A stretch of 7,426 bases of DNA from Eubacteriales bacterium (GTDB lineage Bacteria > Bacillota > Clostridia > Christensenellales > CAG-138), in NCBI GenBank assembly GCA_030695285.1, contig JAUYTF010000168.1, positions 1 through 7,426 on the forward strand. The letters are read 5' to 3'. The notes beneath the pieces are model-generated. The model did not search any database. It was given only the letters and a program-made list of their open reading frames with translations, and had not been told where the DNA came from. The first letter of the stretch is position 1, and every line of letters begins with the position of its first letter. Below, one piece after another: positions 1-6,157 of the stretch. Made by a program: the position numbers and the translations under genes.

Positions 1-921
1 ATAGGCCGCCGCTGCTCCCCGTTGGGTAATATAGGAAACGCCGTTGAACTTGGTCGAAACCCGCCGTGCCCAGAGGTCGCGCAGGTGTACTTCGTTGCCA
101 AAGCTGTCCATGTAGACCAGCGTTTTGGGAACGACGGTATAGGCGCAGCGCGTGCCGGTAAAGCCGGCGGTCTTGGACATGGAGCGAAACTCGATGGCGC
201 ATTCCTTTGCGCCGTCCACCTCATAGATGCTGTGTGGTTTATCCGGCTCAGAGATGTAGGATTCATACGCGGAGTCGTAGAGAATCAGGGTGCCGTTTTC
301 GCGGGCATAGTCGACATAGACCTTGAGCTGCTCTTTCGTGAGCGTTACGCCCGTGGGGTTGTTTGGAAAGCACAGATACATCACATCCACGCGCTCTTTG
401 GGCAATGCCGCGATAAAACCGTTTGCTTCTGAGCCGGGCATGTAGACGATCTTTTCGTAGCCGCCCTTGGTTTCGTCATAGTTGCCGCCGCGCCCGCTCA
501 TGACGTTTGTGTCCACATAGACGGGGTAGACGGGGTCGGTGACCGCGACCACGCAATCCTGCGAGAAGATTTCCTGAATGTTGCCAACGTCGCACTTTGC
601 CCCGTCGGAAACGAAAATTTCGTCCAGATCGAGGGCAACGCCGCGTGCGGTATAGTCCCGCCGGAGGATCGCCTCGCGCAAGAATTCATATCCAAAATCC
701 GGGCCGTAACCGTGGAAGGTTTCGGCGCGGGACATATCGTCCACCGCCTTGTGCATGGCCTCCACAACAGCGGGAACCAGCGGACGCGTCACGTCGCCGA
801 TGCCCATACGGATGATCTTTGCCTCAGGATGCGCTTTGAAAAACGTGGCAGCGCGCTTGCCGACTTCGTAGAAGAGATAACTGCCGTGGAGCTGCGAGTA
901 AAAACCGTTTGCAGTAAACAA
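1..921 (-). CDS. dapL: LL-diaminopimelate aminotransferase, N-terminal 307 residues (3' end off the left edge)
   Basis: A PLP-dependent fold-type I aminotransferase that converts tetrahydrodipicolinate and glutamate directly to LL-diaminopimelate, in the cytoplasmic lysine/peptidoglycan pathway. Seen in the minus-strand translation: an N-terminal GSYLF segment, IRMGIGDVT, the ETFHGYGP stretch, SDGAKCD, DPVYPVYVD, FPNNPTG with Asn188, YDSAY with Asp216, and SKTAGFTGTR, whose Lys250 should form the PLP Schiff base. These are DapL hallmarks rather than those of generic AspC/AlaT enzymes. The start is a TTG at 921-919: GGGGAGG lies 7 nt upstream, no in-frame ATG is suitable, and the product would begin (M)FTANGFYSQL, aligning with the usual DapL start. 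Family members run to about 400 residues, so roughly 90-100 C-terminal residues lie beyond base 1. The frame is intact throughout. The gene is divergent from the popT-like gene. Family assignment is very secure. Confidence 0.95.
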   Translation of the reverse strand, partial: MFTANGFYSQLHGSYLFYEVGKRAATFFKAHPEAKIIRMGIGDVTRPLVPAVVEAMHKAVDDMSRAETFHGYGPDFGYEFLREAILRRDYTARGVALDLDEIFVSDGAKCDVGNIQEIFSQDCVVAVTDPVYPVYVDTNVMSGRGGNYDETKGGYEKIVYMPGSEANGFIAALPKERVDVMYLCFPNNPTGVTLTKEQLKVYVDYARENGTLILYDSAYESYISEPDKPHSIYEVDGAKECAIEFRSMSKTAGFTGTRCAYTVVPKTLVYMDSFGNEVHLRDLWARRVSTKFNGVSYITQRGAAAAY

Positions 922-928
922 ATCCAAG

Positions 929-935
929 CCTCCCC
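929..935 (-). promoter_or_regulatory. Ribosome binding site of dapL (supports the TTG start)
   Basis: On the minus strand GGGGAGG lies 7 nt before the TTG at 921. A second in-frame TTG two codons earlier sits only 1 nt after this motif, too close to be used, so the site selects the TTG at 921. Confidence 0.8.
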
Positions 936-952
936 ATTGTGTAAATCAAGGC

Positions 953-982
953 ATTATATCATATGAAAATGTTCTCGCGCAA
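953..982 (-). promoter_or_regulatory. Sigma-A-type promoter for dapL
   Basis: On the minus strand a perfect TATAAT (958-953) is preceded, after 18 nt, by TTGCGC (982-977), a weak -35 matching only the TTG core. The predicted transcript starts near 946, leaving a leader of only about 25 nt before the TTG codon. That leaves no room for a lysine riboswitch or T-box if this is the sole promoter. The -10 is convincing; the -35 is tentative and may depend on an activator. Confidence 0.6.
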
Positions 983-990
983 GTAAGAGG

Positions 991-1024
991 GGGTGTTCAA
1001 GGTGGGTGTTCAAGGGGGTGTTCA
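991..1024 (-). repeat. Three short direct repeats upstream of the dapL promoter
   Basis: Plus-strand GGGTGTTCAAGG occurs at 991-1002 and exactly again at 1004-1015. A third, shorter copy, GGGTGTTCA, lies at 1016-1024. The TGTTCA cores are spaced 13 and 12 bp apart. The array begins 8 bp upstream of the predicted dapL -35 box, a place where activator sites often lie. No known regulator motif is recognised, and the array could be simple slippage-generated repetition. Confidence 0.7.
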
Positions 1025-1128
1025 GCACGACACATCGTCGTTCATATGCTTCATAATTTTCTTCTTGTACTTTTCAGCAGCAAATAACGTCGTGATCTTG
1101 TATTTTTGCGTTGATTTGACAGCGCGGG

Positions 1129-1158
1129 TTGCAGACGGGGGTGATTTTGGTATATAAT
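1129..1158 (+). promoter_or_regulatory. Probable promoter for the popT-like gene
   Basis: TATAAT at 1153-1158 is preceded by TTGCAG at 1129-1134 with an 18-bp gap. The overlapping hexamer TATATA at 1151-1156 has an extended -10 TG at 1148-1149 and a 16-bp gap. The -35 matches only TTG. Transcription would start near 1165, giving a leader of about 85 nt. Confidence 0.5.
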
Positions 1159-1248
1159 ATAAAAACTGTAGTTTACTAAGAAGAAATACAATTTTGTCGC
1201 GTTTGCATTGATCGTATGCGCGGCAGATTCCGAAAGGCTAAATGATCG

Positions 1249-2256
1249 ATGGAAGAAAAGAAATTCTTGCAAAAAGAAAACATGGGCGAGTTTAAAGAGA
1301 ATCTGTCAACTACAGATTTCTTGCAAAAAGAAAACATGGCCGAATTTGAAAAGAATATGTCAACTACTGAAGCGAAAACACCTGCTGCAGAAGAAAAAAA
1401 TCGCGACGTTTTTTCGATGATCCGCACATTCATTCTGCGCGTGATTCAGGGCGCGATCATCGGAGCGGGCGCAATCCTGCCGGGCGTTTCCGGCGGCGTA
1501 CTTTGTGTGGTTTTCGGCATCTATCGGAAGATGATGGCGGTGCTTGCGCATCCTTTCAAAAACCTGAAGCTGTATTGGAAAATGTTTGTTCCCATCGGTA
1601 TTGGCTGGGCGCTCGGTTTTATCGGGCTTGCAGGATTGATCGCGAAGCTGCTTTCGCTCAACGCAGCGGTCATCGTGAGTTTGTTCGTTGGGCTCATCGC
1701 CGGCACATTTCCAAATCTATTTCGTGAAGGCGCGAAAAACGGCAGAAGCAAGAACATGTGGATTGCGCTTGCCGTCAGCACACTCGCGCTGCTCGCCTTT
1801 TTCTTTGTTCTCAAGGCCGGCAATTCTGCCGCAGTTGTTCCCACATTTGGCTGGTACGTTTTCTGCGGAGCGCTCTGGGGCATCAGCCTCATCGTGCCCG
1901 GTATGAGCTCGTCCTCTCTGCTGATGTTTCTGGGGCTGTATCAGCCAATGTCGGCAGGCATCGCCGCGCTCGACCCCGTCGTACTGATTCCGTTTGCCAT
2001 CGGGCTCATTGCGACCGTTGCGCTGCTGGCACGCCTAGTTAATCATCTGTTCGATCGGTATTACGGCATCGCGTTCTACTGCGTCATCGGGTTTGTCATC
2101 GCCTCAACCATCCCGATCATTCCGCTTTCTTTTGCCGGATGGGGGGAGGGCCTGCTCTGCGTCGCCGCTGTCGCAGCGGGGTTTGCTGGCTCGTTCCTCA
2201 TGGATCGCTGGAGCGAAAAACACCCCGCCGCCGAAGACACAACCGCAAACGTTTAG
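1249..2256 (+). CDS. popT: DUF368 / PopT-type polyprenyl-phosphate transporter
   Basis: A 335-residue multi-pass membrane protein of the DUF368 family. Family members have been identified as undecaprenyl-phosphate (C55-P) translocases that return the lipid carrier to the cytoplasmic face of the membrane for reuse in wall synthesis. Seen here: GAGAILPGVSGG at about residues 72-83 opening the first hydrophobic repeat, a related IVPGMSSSS at about 215-223 opening the second, and many hydrophobic helices through to about residue 320. Typical homologues begin a few residues before the first helix. Here about 56 extra charged residues precede Met57, including an 18-residue tandem duplication. The start at 1249 has a modest AAAGG 11 nt upstream; Met57 at 1417 has no visible ribosome binding site, so the long form is preferred. 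The gene is monocistronic and ends 7 bp before a terminator hairpin. The family call is firm; the transported lipid is inferred from the family. Confidence 0.88.
   Translation: MEEKKFLQKENMGEFKENLSTTDFLQKENMAEFEKNMSTTEAKTPAAEEKNRDVFSMIRTFILRVIQGAIIGAGAILPGVSGGVLCVVFGIYRKMMAVLAHPFKNLKLYWKMFVPIGIGWALGFIGLAGLIAKLLSLNAAVIVSLFVGLIAGTFPNLFREGAKNGRSKNMWIALAVSTLALLAFFFVLKAGNSAAVVPTFGWYVFCGALWGISLIVPGMSSSSLLMFLGLYQPMSAGIAALDPVVLIPFAIGLIATVALLARLVNHLFDRYYGIAFYCVIGFVIASTIPIIPLSFAGWGEGLLCVAAVAAGFAGSFLMDRWSEKHPAAEDTTANV
1264..1371 (+). repeat. 54-bp in-frame tandem duplication in the N-terminal tail of the popT-like gene
   Basis: Two adjacent 54-bp units (1264-1317 and 1318-1371) differ at 7 positions by my count, about 87% identity. 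They encode FLQKENMGEFKENLSTTD and FLQKENMAEFEKNMSTTE. Two of the seven changes are silent and the other five are G/A, K/E, E/K, L/M and D/E, so reading frame and character are kept. The units are charged and AT-rich compared with the rest of the gene, and are expected to lie in the cytoplasm before the first membrane helix. Confidence 0.92.
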
Positions 2257-2263
2257 CTCCGAC

Positions 2264-2294
2264 ACCCGCCGCATAAACACGGCGGGTTTTCTTC
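2264..2294 (+). terminator. Intrinsic terminator after the popT-like gene
   Basis: ACCCGCCG (2264-2271) pairs perfectly with CGGCGGGT (2280-2287) around an 8-nt loop, CATAAACA. A T-rich tail (TTTTCTTCT) follows. It begins 7 bp after the stop codon and separates this gene from the phoH operon. Confidence 0.88.
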
Positions 2295-2327
2295 TGGCAA
2301 GCCGATAGTATCAAACAGATCAATCAT

Positions 2328-2378
2328 TGCAAGAAAACAGGAAAACACCTTTGTTTGGCGTGTCTTGCATGGTGTTTT
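2328..2378. repeat. Two interleaved inverted repeats upstream of the phoH promoter
   Basis: TGCAAGA (2328-2334) is complementary to TCTTGCA (2363-2369), and AAAACACC (2342-2349) to GGTGTTTT (2371-2378). The two pairs cross, so they cannot form one nested hairpin. They lie just upstream of the predicted -10 at 2393 and would not be in the phoH transcript, so a protein-binding role on DNA is more likely than an RNA structure. Function unknown; chance is possible in this AT-rich stretch. Confidence 0.4.
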
Positions 2379-2389
2379 GAGGTAGCATG

Positions 2390-2398
2390 TGTTATAAT
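2390..2398 (+). promoter_or_regulatory. Extended -10 promoter of the phoH-pgpH-ybeY-cdd-era operon
   Basis: TGTTATAAT gives a perfect TATAAT (2393-2398) with the TG extension one base before it. No good -35 lies at 16-18 bp (the best, TGGTGT at 2370, is poor), as is common for extended -10 promoters. Transcription would begin near 2405, giving a leader of about 105 nt before the TTG start of phoH. Confidence 0.65.
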
Positions 2399-2457
2399 CG
2401 CGAGTAAGCAAATCAGCAGATAAGCTGTCGGTTTTACCGAACAATTGCGCGATTATA
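2393..2457. repeat. Perfect 10-bp inverted repeat overlapping the phoH -10 box
   Basis: TATAATCGCG (2393-2402) recurs as its exact reverse complement CGCGATTATA (2448-2457), 45 bp apart. The left arm contains the operon's -10 element. The right arm therefore places a TATAAT on the opposite strand, facing the promoter, without a convincing -35. Most of the left arm is not transcribed, so a DNA-level role (operator, looping, convergent promoter) is more likely than an mRNA hairpin. Confidence 0.55.
2414..2440 (+). other. Two adjacent small hairpins in the phoH leader
   Basis: CAGC (2414-2417) can pair with GCTG (2424-2427) around AGATAA. TCGGT (2428-2432), starting directly after it, can pair with ACCGA (2436-2440) around TTT. 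The stems are only 4 and 5 bp and match no riboswitch class I know. They are recorded because they sit back to back at the start of the predicted 5' leader. Confidence 0.3.
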
Positions 2458-2494
2458 CGCGGTGCGCGCGTCAGTTTGGAAACAGTTCATCAAC

Positions 2495-2501
2495 AAAGGA
2501 G
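2495..2501 (+). promoter_or_regulatory. Ribosome binding site of phoH (decides the TTG start)
   Basis: AAAGGAG lies 8 nt before the TTG at 2510-2512. The open frame extends upstream to a GTG at 2462, but that codon has no ribosome binding site and the added 16 residues do not resemble the family, so translation is placed at the TTG. Confidence 0.85.
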
Positions 2502-2509
2502 AACACAGC

Positions 2510-3490
2510 TTGACACAGGAAACAGAGCGGGTTATGCTTGCGATTCCGCTGGAACATGTAGACGAACTACTGGGGCTCTTTGGCGTATTCGACGAAAATA
2601 TAGGCGTGCTGGAGGATGAAACCGGCGCGCATATCAGCGCGGAAGAACAAGGCATCCGCATCACCGGAGAACCGGAGGGCGCAAACCTCGCACGCACTGT
2701 CATCGAAAAGATGCTCAATATGCAGCGGCGCGGCGAGAAGATCAACCGCAGCCGCATCCGCTACGCTGTCGACCTCGCCAAAGAAGGCAATGCAGACATG
2801 ATCGAGAAGATCATGGGTGACGTGATTGCCATCACCAGCAAAGGCCGCCAGATCAAGTGTAAAACCCTCGGGCAAAAGCGCTATATGCAGGCGCTCAAGG
2901 AATATGAACTGGTGTTCAGCATCGGCCCGGCCGGAACGGGCAAAACGTATCTCGCGGTTGCGATGGCGGTGCAGGCGTTCAAGAATAAAGATGTCGAGCG
3001 TATCGTCCTCACACGCCCGGCGGTTGAGGCAGGCGAGAAGCTGGGCTTTTTACCCGGCGACTTGCAGAGCAAGGTAGACCCGTATCTGCGCCCGCTCTAT
3101 GACGCGCTGCAGGAGTTTCTGGGTTTGGAGAGCTACAAGGCACTGAGCGAGCGCGGCGCAATCGAGGTTGCTCCGCTTGCGTATATGCGCGGACGCACGC
3201 TCAACAACGCCTATATCATCTTAGATGAAGCGCAAAACTGCTCTGCCGAGCAGATGAAGATGTTCTTAACGCGCATCGGCGAAGGTTCGCGCGTTGTGGT
3301 AACAGGAGACGTCACGCAGATAGACCTGCCGCGCGAAAAAGTGAGCGGGCTTGTTCAGGCGGGCAAGGTGCTCGAAGGGGTCGAAGGAATCAAGATCATC
3401 AATCTGACGCACAAGGATGTTGTTCGCCATGAGCTGGTGCAGCGCATCATCTGTGCCTACGAAAAGTTTGAAAAACTGAAGCGTGCTTAA
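2510..3490 (+). CDS. phoH: PhoH family P-loop ATPase (PhoH-like / YbeZ)
   Basis: A cytoplasmic 326-residue ATPase of the PhoH/YbeZ family. Family members resemble the N-terminal half of superfamily 1 helicases, and YbeZ is linked physically and genetically to YbeY and RNA metabolism; the exact reaction is not settled. Seen in the translation: an N-terminal KH-like part (about residues 30-70, with GVLEDETGAHIS and IRITGEPEGA), Walker A GPAGTGKT at 139-146, LTRPAVEAGEKLGFLPGD, Walker B IILDEAQN with Asp239-Glu240, and the sensor-like VVTGDVTQIDLP. Length is normal for the bacterial single-domain type (about 320). TTG is used as start because of AAAGGAG 8 nt upstream. It is the first gene of an operon that includes ybeY two genes downstream, a widespread pairing. 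The 'phosphate starvation' name comes from E. coli, and no Pho box was recognised here. Confidence 0.94.
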   Translation: MTQETERVMLAIPLEHVDELLGLFGVFDENIGVLEDETGAHISAEEQGIRITGEPEGANLARTVIEKMLNMQRRGEKINRSRIRYAVDLAKEGNADMIEKIMGDVIAITSKGRQIKCKTLGQKRYMQALKEYELVFSIGPAGTGKTYLAVAMAVQAFKNKDVERIVLTRPAVEAGEKLGFLPGDLQSKVDPYLRPLYDALQEFLGLESYKALSERGAIEVAPLAYMRGRTLNNAYIILDEAQNCSAEQMKMFLTRIGEGSRVVVTGDVTQIDLPREKVSGLVQAGKVLEGVEGIKIINLTHKDVVRHELVQRIICAYEKFEKLKRA

Positions 3491-3524
3491 CTGCCCCGGC
3501 TGCGCAAAACGCTGCCTATCCTGA

Positions 3525-5720
3525 ATGAACGAGGACGAGAAGATCGTGTCTGAAACGCAAAATTCCACGCCTTCCAAGAGAAAAAAGCCGCCGGTTAAGC
3601 CGAAATCTCGTATTTACGGTGTGATTGTGCTCGCCGTGAGCTTTGCGCTCGCGTGTCTTGTGACAATCACGTCCCTCACGCCCAAGCGCTACGAAATCTC
3701 CGTCGGCTCGGCATCGCAGGAAGCCATCACGGCACCGCGCATGGTGGAAGACAAAGCGAATACCGAGGCGTTGCGGCAGGCTGCGCGCAACAATGTTTCA
3801 GCGGTCTATGCTGTGGACGTCAAGCTTGCCGATACGCTGATCTCCAACGCGCAGAGCTTCTTTTCTGCGCTCAACAGTTTCCGAAACGCGGCAAACACCA
3901 CGCGCGCTGCTACCTTTACAGCCATCGATCCTGAGAACCCAACGGCCGACACGCGCACCTGGCAGGAGGTCATCCCGACAGTCGATTTGCTTGCCATGCT
4001 GGTGAAGCTTCCCGTCAGCATTTCGGATACCTCGCTGGGCTACGCGCTGCTAGAAGCGAAGGATGCGGAGATCGCCCAACTAAAAGATCTCGTGATCACC
4101 ACGCTGTCCGAGAATCTTCGCGCGGGCGTTTCCGAAGCGAATCAGGTCAAGACACTGGCCGCGATCAACAGAGAACTCAAAATCTCTTCGCTCTCCGTCT
4201 GGCTTAAGGCGATGGGCGAGATGGTCTATGACGCATACCTGCTGCCGACCAACGTGGTCAACTCGATCGAAACCACGCGCGCGCAGGAAAAAGCTGCGGA
4301 CGCGGTAGAGCCAATCTATATCGCGCGCGGTGCTACGATTGTGGAAGCGGGGCAAATCGTCTCGCAGGAGCAGTATGACATGCTGCTCTCTCTGGATCTT
4401 GTCAAGGGCGCGGAAGCTGCAAGCAAACTAACCCCCGGAACGATCGCGTATCTGCTCTGCGTGTTTGGCATGCTGGGGCTGTATCTGATCGTGTTTGAAA
4501 AAGACACTTTCTCTTCAAACAAGCAGATGACGATTCTCGCGCTGATCCTATGGCTCACGCTAACGCTTGAGTGGGTCTGCTATATCATCGATCCGCGTGT
4601 AACGCCTGCCATTTTCGGCGTGCTTCTCACCACGCTGCTCGTTTCGCGCAAAACGGCGGAGATGGTCAACATTGCCTTTGCGCTCTCGTTTGCGCTTCTT
4701 GCAGGCGGCAGCGGAGCAACGCTGTTCGGGTCGGATTCCATACTCGCGATGGCGGCGATGCTGATATCGGGGCAAATGGTCATGCTCGTTGCCGAGCGCA
4801 GCAGAAAGCGCGGCACACTGATTGCCGCGGGATCTCTTGGCGGCGTTGTCGGGGCGGCGGTGGTGGTCGCAGGCGGGCTGATCCTCGACTATAACTGGAA
4901 CTCGATTTTCATCTACGCGGGTCTGCAAATGGCATCCGCGCTGATACTCTCCGTCTTCTGCGTGGGTATGCTCAGCCTTTGGGAAAACCTGTTTGACATC
5001 GTAACCCCCGCGCGCCTGCACGAACTGGCAAACACCAACCACCCGCTGCTCAAGAAGATGATGATCGCGGCGCCCGGCACCTATCACCACAGCATGATGG
5101 TGGCCTCGCTTGCCGAGGGAGCCGCGGAAGCCATCGGCGCAAACGCGCTGCTGGCCCGCACGGGAGCGATGTATCACGATGTTGGCAAGCTGCGCCGCCC
5201 GCAGTACTTCAAGGAAAACCAAAACGGACAGAACATTCACGACACGCTCCAGCCGGAAGAGAGCGCGGGCTTCATCATCTCGCATCAAAAAGATGCGATG
5301 TCCTATCTGTCGCGCTATCGTATGCCGTCGGAGGTAAAGAAGATCGTCTCCGAGCACCACGGCACGACGCTGGTGTCGTATTTTTACTATCAAGCAAAGC
5401 AGCAGCAAACGCAGGACGGGGAGCCCGTCATAGAGCGGTTGTTTCGCTATCAGGGTACCCTGCCGAGCACAAAGGAGAGCGCCATCGTCATGCTTGCAGA
5501 TAGCTGCGAGGCGGCCGTGCGCTCCCTGAGCGAACCCACGCGCGAAGAAGTAGCCGACATGGTGCGCAAGATCGTGCAGGGCAAGATGGACGACGGTCAG
5601 CTGAAGATGTGCCCGTTGACGCTTGGTGAGATTTATGGAGTCGAGAGGAGCTTCCTCGTGACGTTTACGGGGCTGATGCATGAACGCATCCGCTATCCCG
5701 CGCTGGAGGCGATGTCATGA
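3525..5720 (+). CDS. pgpH: Cyclic di-AMP phosphodiesterase PgpH (7TMR-HDED / HD domain)
   Basis: A membrane protein of up to 731 residues that, by family, hydrolyses cyclic di-AMP to pApA and so adjusts potassium, osmolyte and wall homeostasis. Order of parts: Lys-rich cytoplasmic tail; first membrane helix at about residues 31-52; extracellular 7TMR-HDED domain, about 55-300; seven hydrophobic helices, about 306-490; cytoplasmic HD domain. HD metal-ligand candidates are visible: GTYHHS (521-522), the HD pair in MYHDVGK (His551-Asp552), His587 in ISHQKD, His611-His612 in SEHHGTT, and Asp659 in MLADSCEA. None is missing, so it should be active. The 34-bp gap after phoH indicates co-transcription. 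The ATG at 3525 has no clear ribosome binding site. A GTG at 3546 (codon 8) has GAGGA 10 nt upstream and may be the true start, giving 724 residues. The stop overlaps ybeY by 4 bp. Confidence 0.94.
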   Translation: MNEDEKIVSETQNSTPSKRKKPPVKPKSRIYGVIVLAVSFALACLVTITSLTPKRYEISVGSASQEAITAPRMVEDKANTEALRQAARNNVSAVYAVDVKLADTLISNAQSFFSALNSFRNAANTTRAATFTAIDPENPTADTRTWQEVIPTVDLLAMLVKLPVSISDTSLGYALLEAKDAEIAQLKDLVITTLSENLRAGVSEANQVKTLAAINRELKISSLSVWLKAMGEMVYDAYLLPTNVVNSIETTRAQEKAADAVEPIYIARGATIVEAGQIVSQEQYDMLLSLDLVKGAEAASKLTPGTIAYLLCVFGMLGLYLIVFEKDTFSSNKQMTILALILWLTLTLEWVCYIIDPRVTPAIFGVLLTTLLVSRKTAEMVNIAFALSFALLAGGSGATLFGSDSILAMAAMLISGQMVMLVAERSRKRGTLIAAGSLGGVVGAAVVVAGGLILDYNWNSIFIYAGLQMASALILSVFCVGMLSLWENLFDIVTPARLHELANTNHPLLKKMMIAAPGTYHHSMMVASLAEGAAEAIGANALLARTGAMYHDVGKLRRPQYFKENQNGQNIHDTLQPEESAGFIISHQKDAMSYLSRYRMPSEVKKIVSEHHGTTLVSYFYYQAKQQQTQDGEPVIERLFRYQGTLPSTKESAIVMLADSCEAAVRSLSEPTREEVADMVRKIVQGKMDDGQLKMCPLTLGEIYGVERSFLVTFTGLMHERIRYPALEAMS
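3531..3548 (+). promoter_or_regulatory. Possible ribosome binding site and alternative GTG start inside pgpH
   Basis: GAGGA (3531-3535) lies 10 nt before the in-frame GTG at 3546-3548, whereas the ATG at 3525 is preceded by CTATCCTGA, which has no complementarity to the 16S rRNA 3' end. The loss would be only seven cytoplasmic residues, so function does not discriminate between the starts. Confidence 0.4.
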
Positions 5721-6157
5721 TCGACGTTCAAACCGAACTGGAGTGCCTGCCGACCGGCGCGGAAGCGCTGATCCGCCGCGCAGTGGAAAGCGCGCTTCTG
5801 CGCGAAGGTGCGGCGGGCGATGTTTGCGTGCTGGTGACCGACGCAGAGGAGATTTTGCGGCTCAACACGGGCTATCGCAACATCGATCAAGTGACGGATG
5901 TACTCGCGTTTCCCGCGTGGGAAGGGGATGCCATCCTCTGCCCGCCGGACGGATATCTGGGCGATATTGCGATCTGCTTAGAGCGCGCGCAGGAGCAGGC
6001 CGAGGAATACGGTCACTCGCTGGAGCGCGAGCTTGCTTTTCTATCGGTGCACGGCGCGCTGCATCTGCTGGGCTTTGATCACATGCTTCCGGAAAACGAA
6101 AAGGCCATGCTGGCAAAACAGGACGAGATTTTAAACGAACTGGGGTATCGCAGATGA
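5717..6157 (+). CDS. ybeY: Endoribonuclease YbeY (rRNA maturation factor)
   Basis: A cytoplasmic zinc-dependent endoribonuclease of the UPF0054 family (146 residues, the usual size), needed in many bacteria for 16S rRNA 3'-end maturation and 70S quality control. The signature H-x3-H-x5-H is present as HGALHLLGFDH, giving His112, His116 and His122 as zinc ligands. Upstream, NIDQVTDVLAFP and LGDIAICLE are the other conserved family blocks. The ATG overlaps the pgpH stop as ATGA, and GGAGG lies 7 nt upstream inside pgpH, so translation is probably coupled. Its neighbours PhoH and Era are both functionally linked to YbeY in other bacteria. All key residues are intact; the assignment is secure. 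Confidence 0.96.
   Translation: MIDVQTELECLPTGAEALIRRAVESALLREGAAGDVCVLVTDAEEILRLNTGYRNIDQVTDVLAFPAWEGDAILCPPDGYLGDIAICLERAQEQAEEYGHSLERELAFLSVHGALHLLGFDHMLPENEKAMLAKQDEILNELGYRR

Larger units (their letters stand above)
922..1248. other. Divergent intergenic region between dapL and the popT-like gene
   Basis: This 327-bp stretch holds no supportable gene. It contains the dapL ribosome binding site and promoter (929-982), the TGTTCA direct repeats (991-1024), an AT-rich middle part (about 1040-1120) without recognisable signals, and a probable plus-strand promoter (1129-1158). An isolated perfect TTGACA at 1116-1121 is 31 bp from the nearest TATAAT, too far to pair with it. A minus-strand open frame from about 1243 to 1022 has no usable start codon. 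No riboswitch, tRNA or terminator hairpin was seen. Confidence 0.6.

Noticed and set aside
22..432. Plus-strand open frame of 136 codons
   Set aside because: It is antisense to dapL, whose motifs are unambiguous on the other strand, and shows no family features of its own.
1116..1121. Perfect TTGACA as a -35 box
   Set aside because: The nearest TATAAT is 31 bp away and nothing like a -10 lies 16-18 bp downstream.
1022..1243. Minus-strand open frame ending at the TGA at 1024-1022, with a Lys-rich C-terminal tail (AAEKYKKKIMKHMNDD)
   Set aside because: It has no ATG, GTG or TTG with a ribosome binding site, overlaps the probable popT promoter and matches nothing I know. It could be a gene remnant but cannot be supported.
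922..1248. Lysine riboswitch or T-box in front of dapL
   Set aside because: No T-box consensus or multi-stem structure was recognised, and the predicted dapL leader is only about 25 nt.
1051..1272. Minus-strand 73-codon open frame in the dapL-popT intergenic region
   Set aside because: It has no recognisable motif, overlaps the start of the popT-like gene and its composition is that of AT-rich non-coding DNA.
1378..1405. Possible third copy of the popT tail repeat
   Set aside because: Only about 12 of 17 bases match the start of the unit and the match is out of phase with the reading frame; A-rich composition explains it.
2253..2444. Minus-strand 63-codon open frame across the terminator and phoH promoter
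   Set aside because: It overlaps a clear terminator and promoter and has no family resemblance.
4560..5681. Long minus-strand open frame (373 codons) antisense to pgpH
   Set aside because: It lies fully inside a well-supported gene. Its translation is rich in His and Arg with no recognisable motif, as expected for a frame shadow of GC-rich codons.
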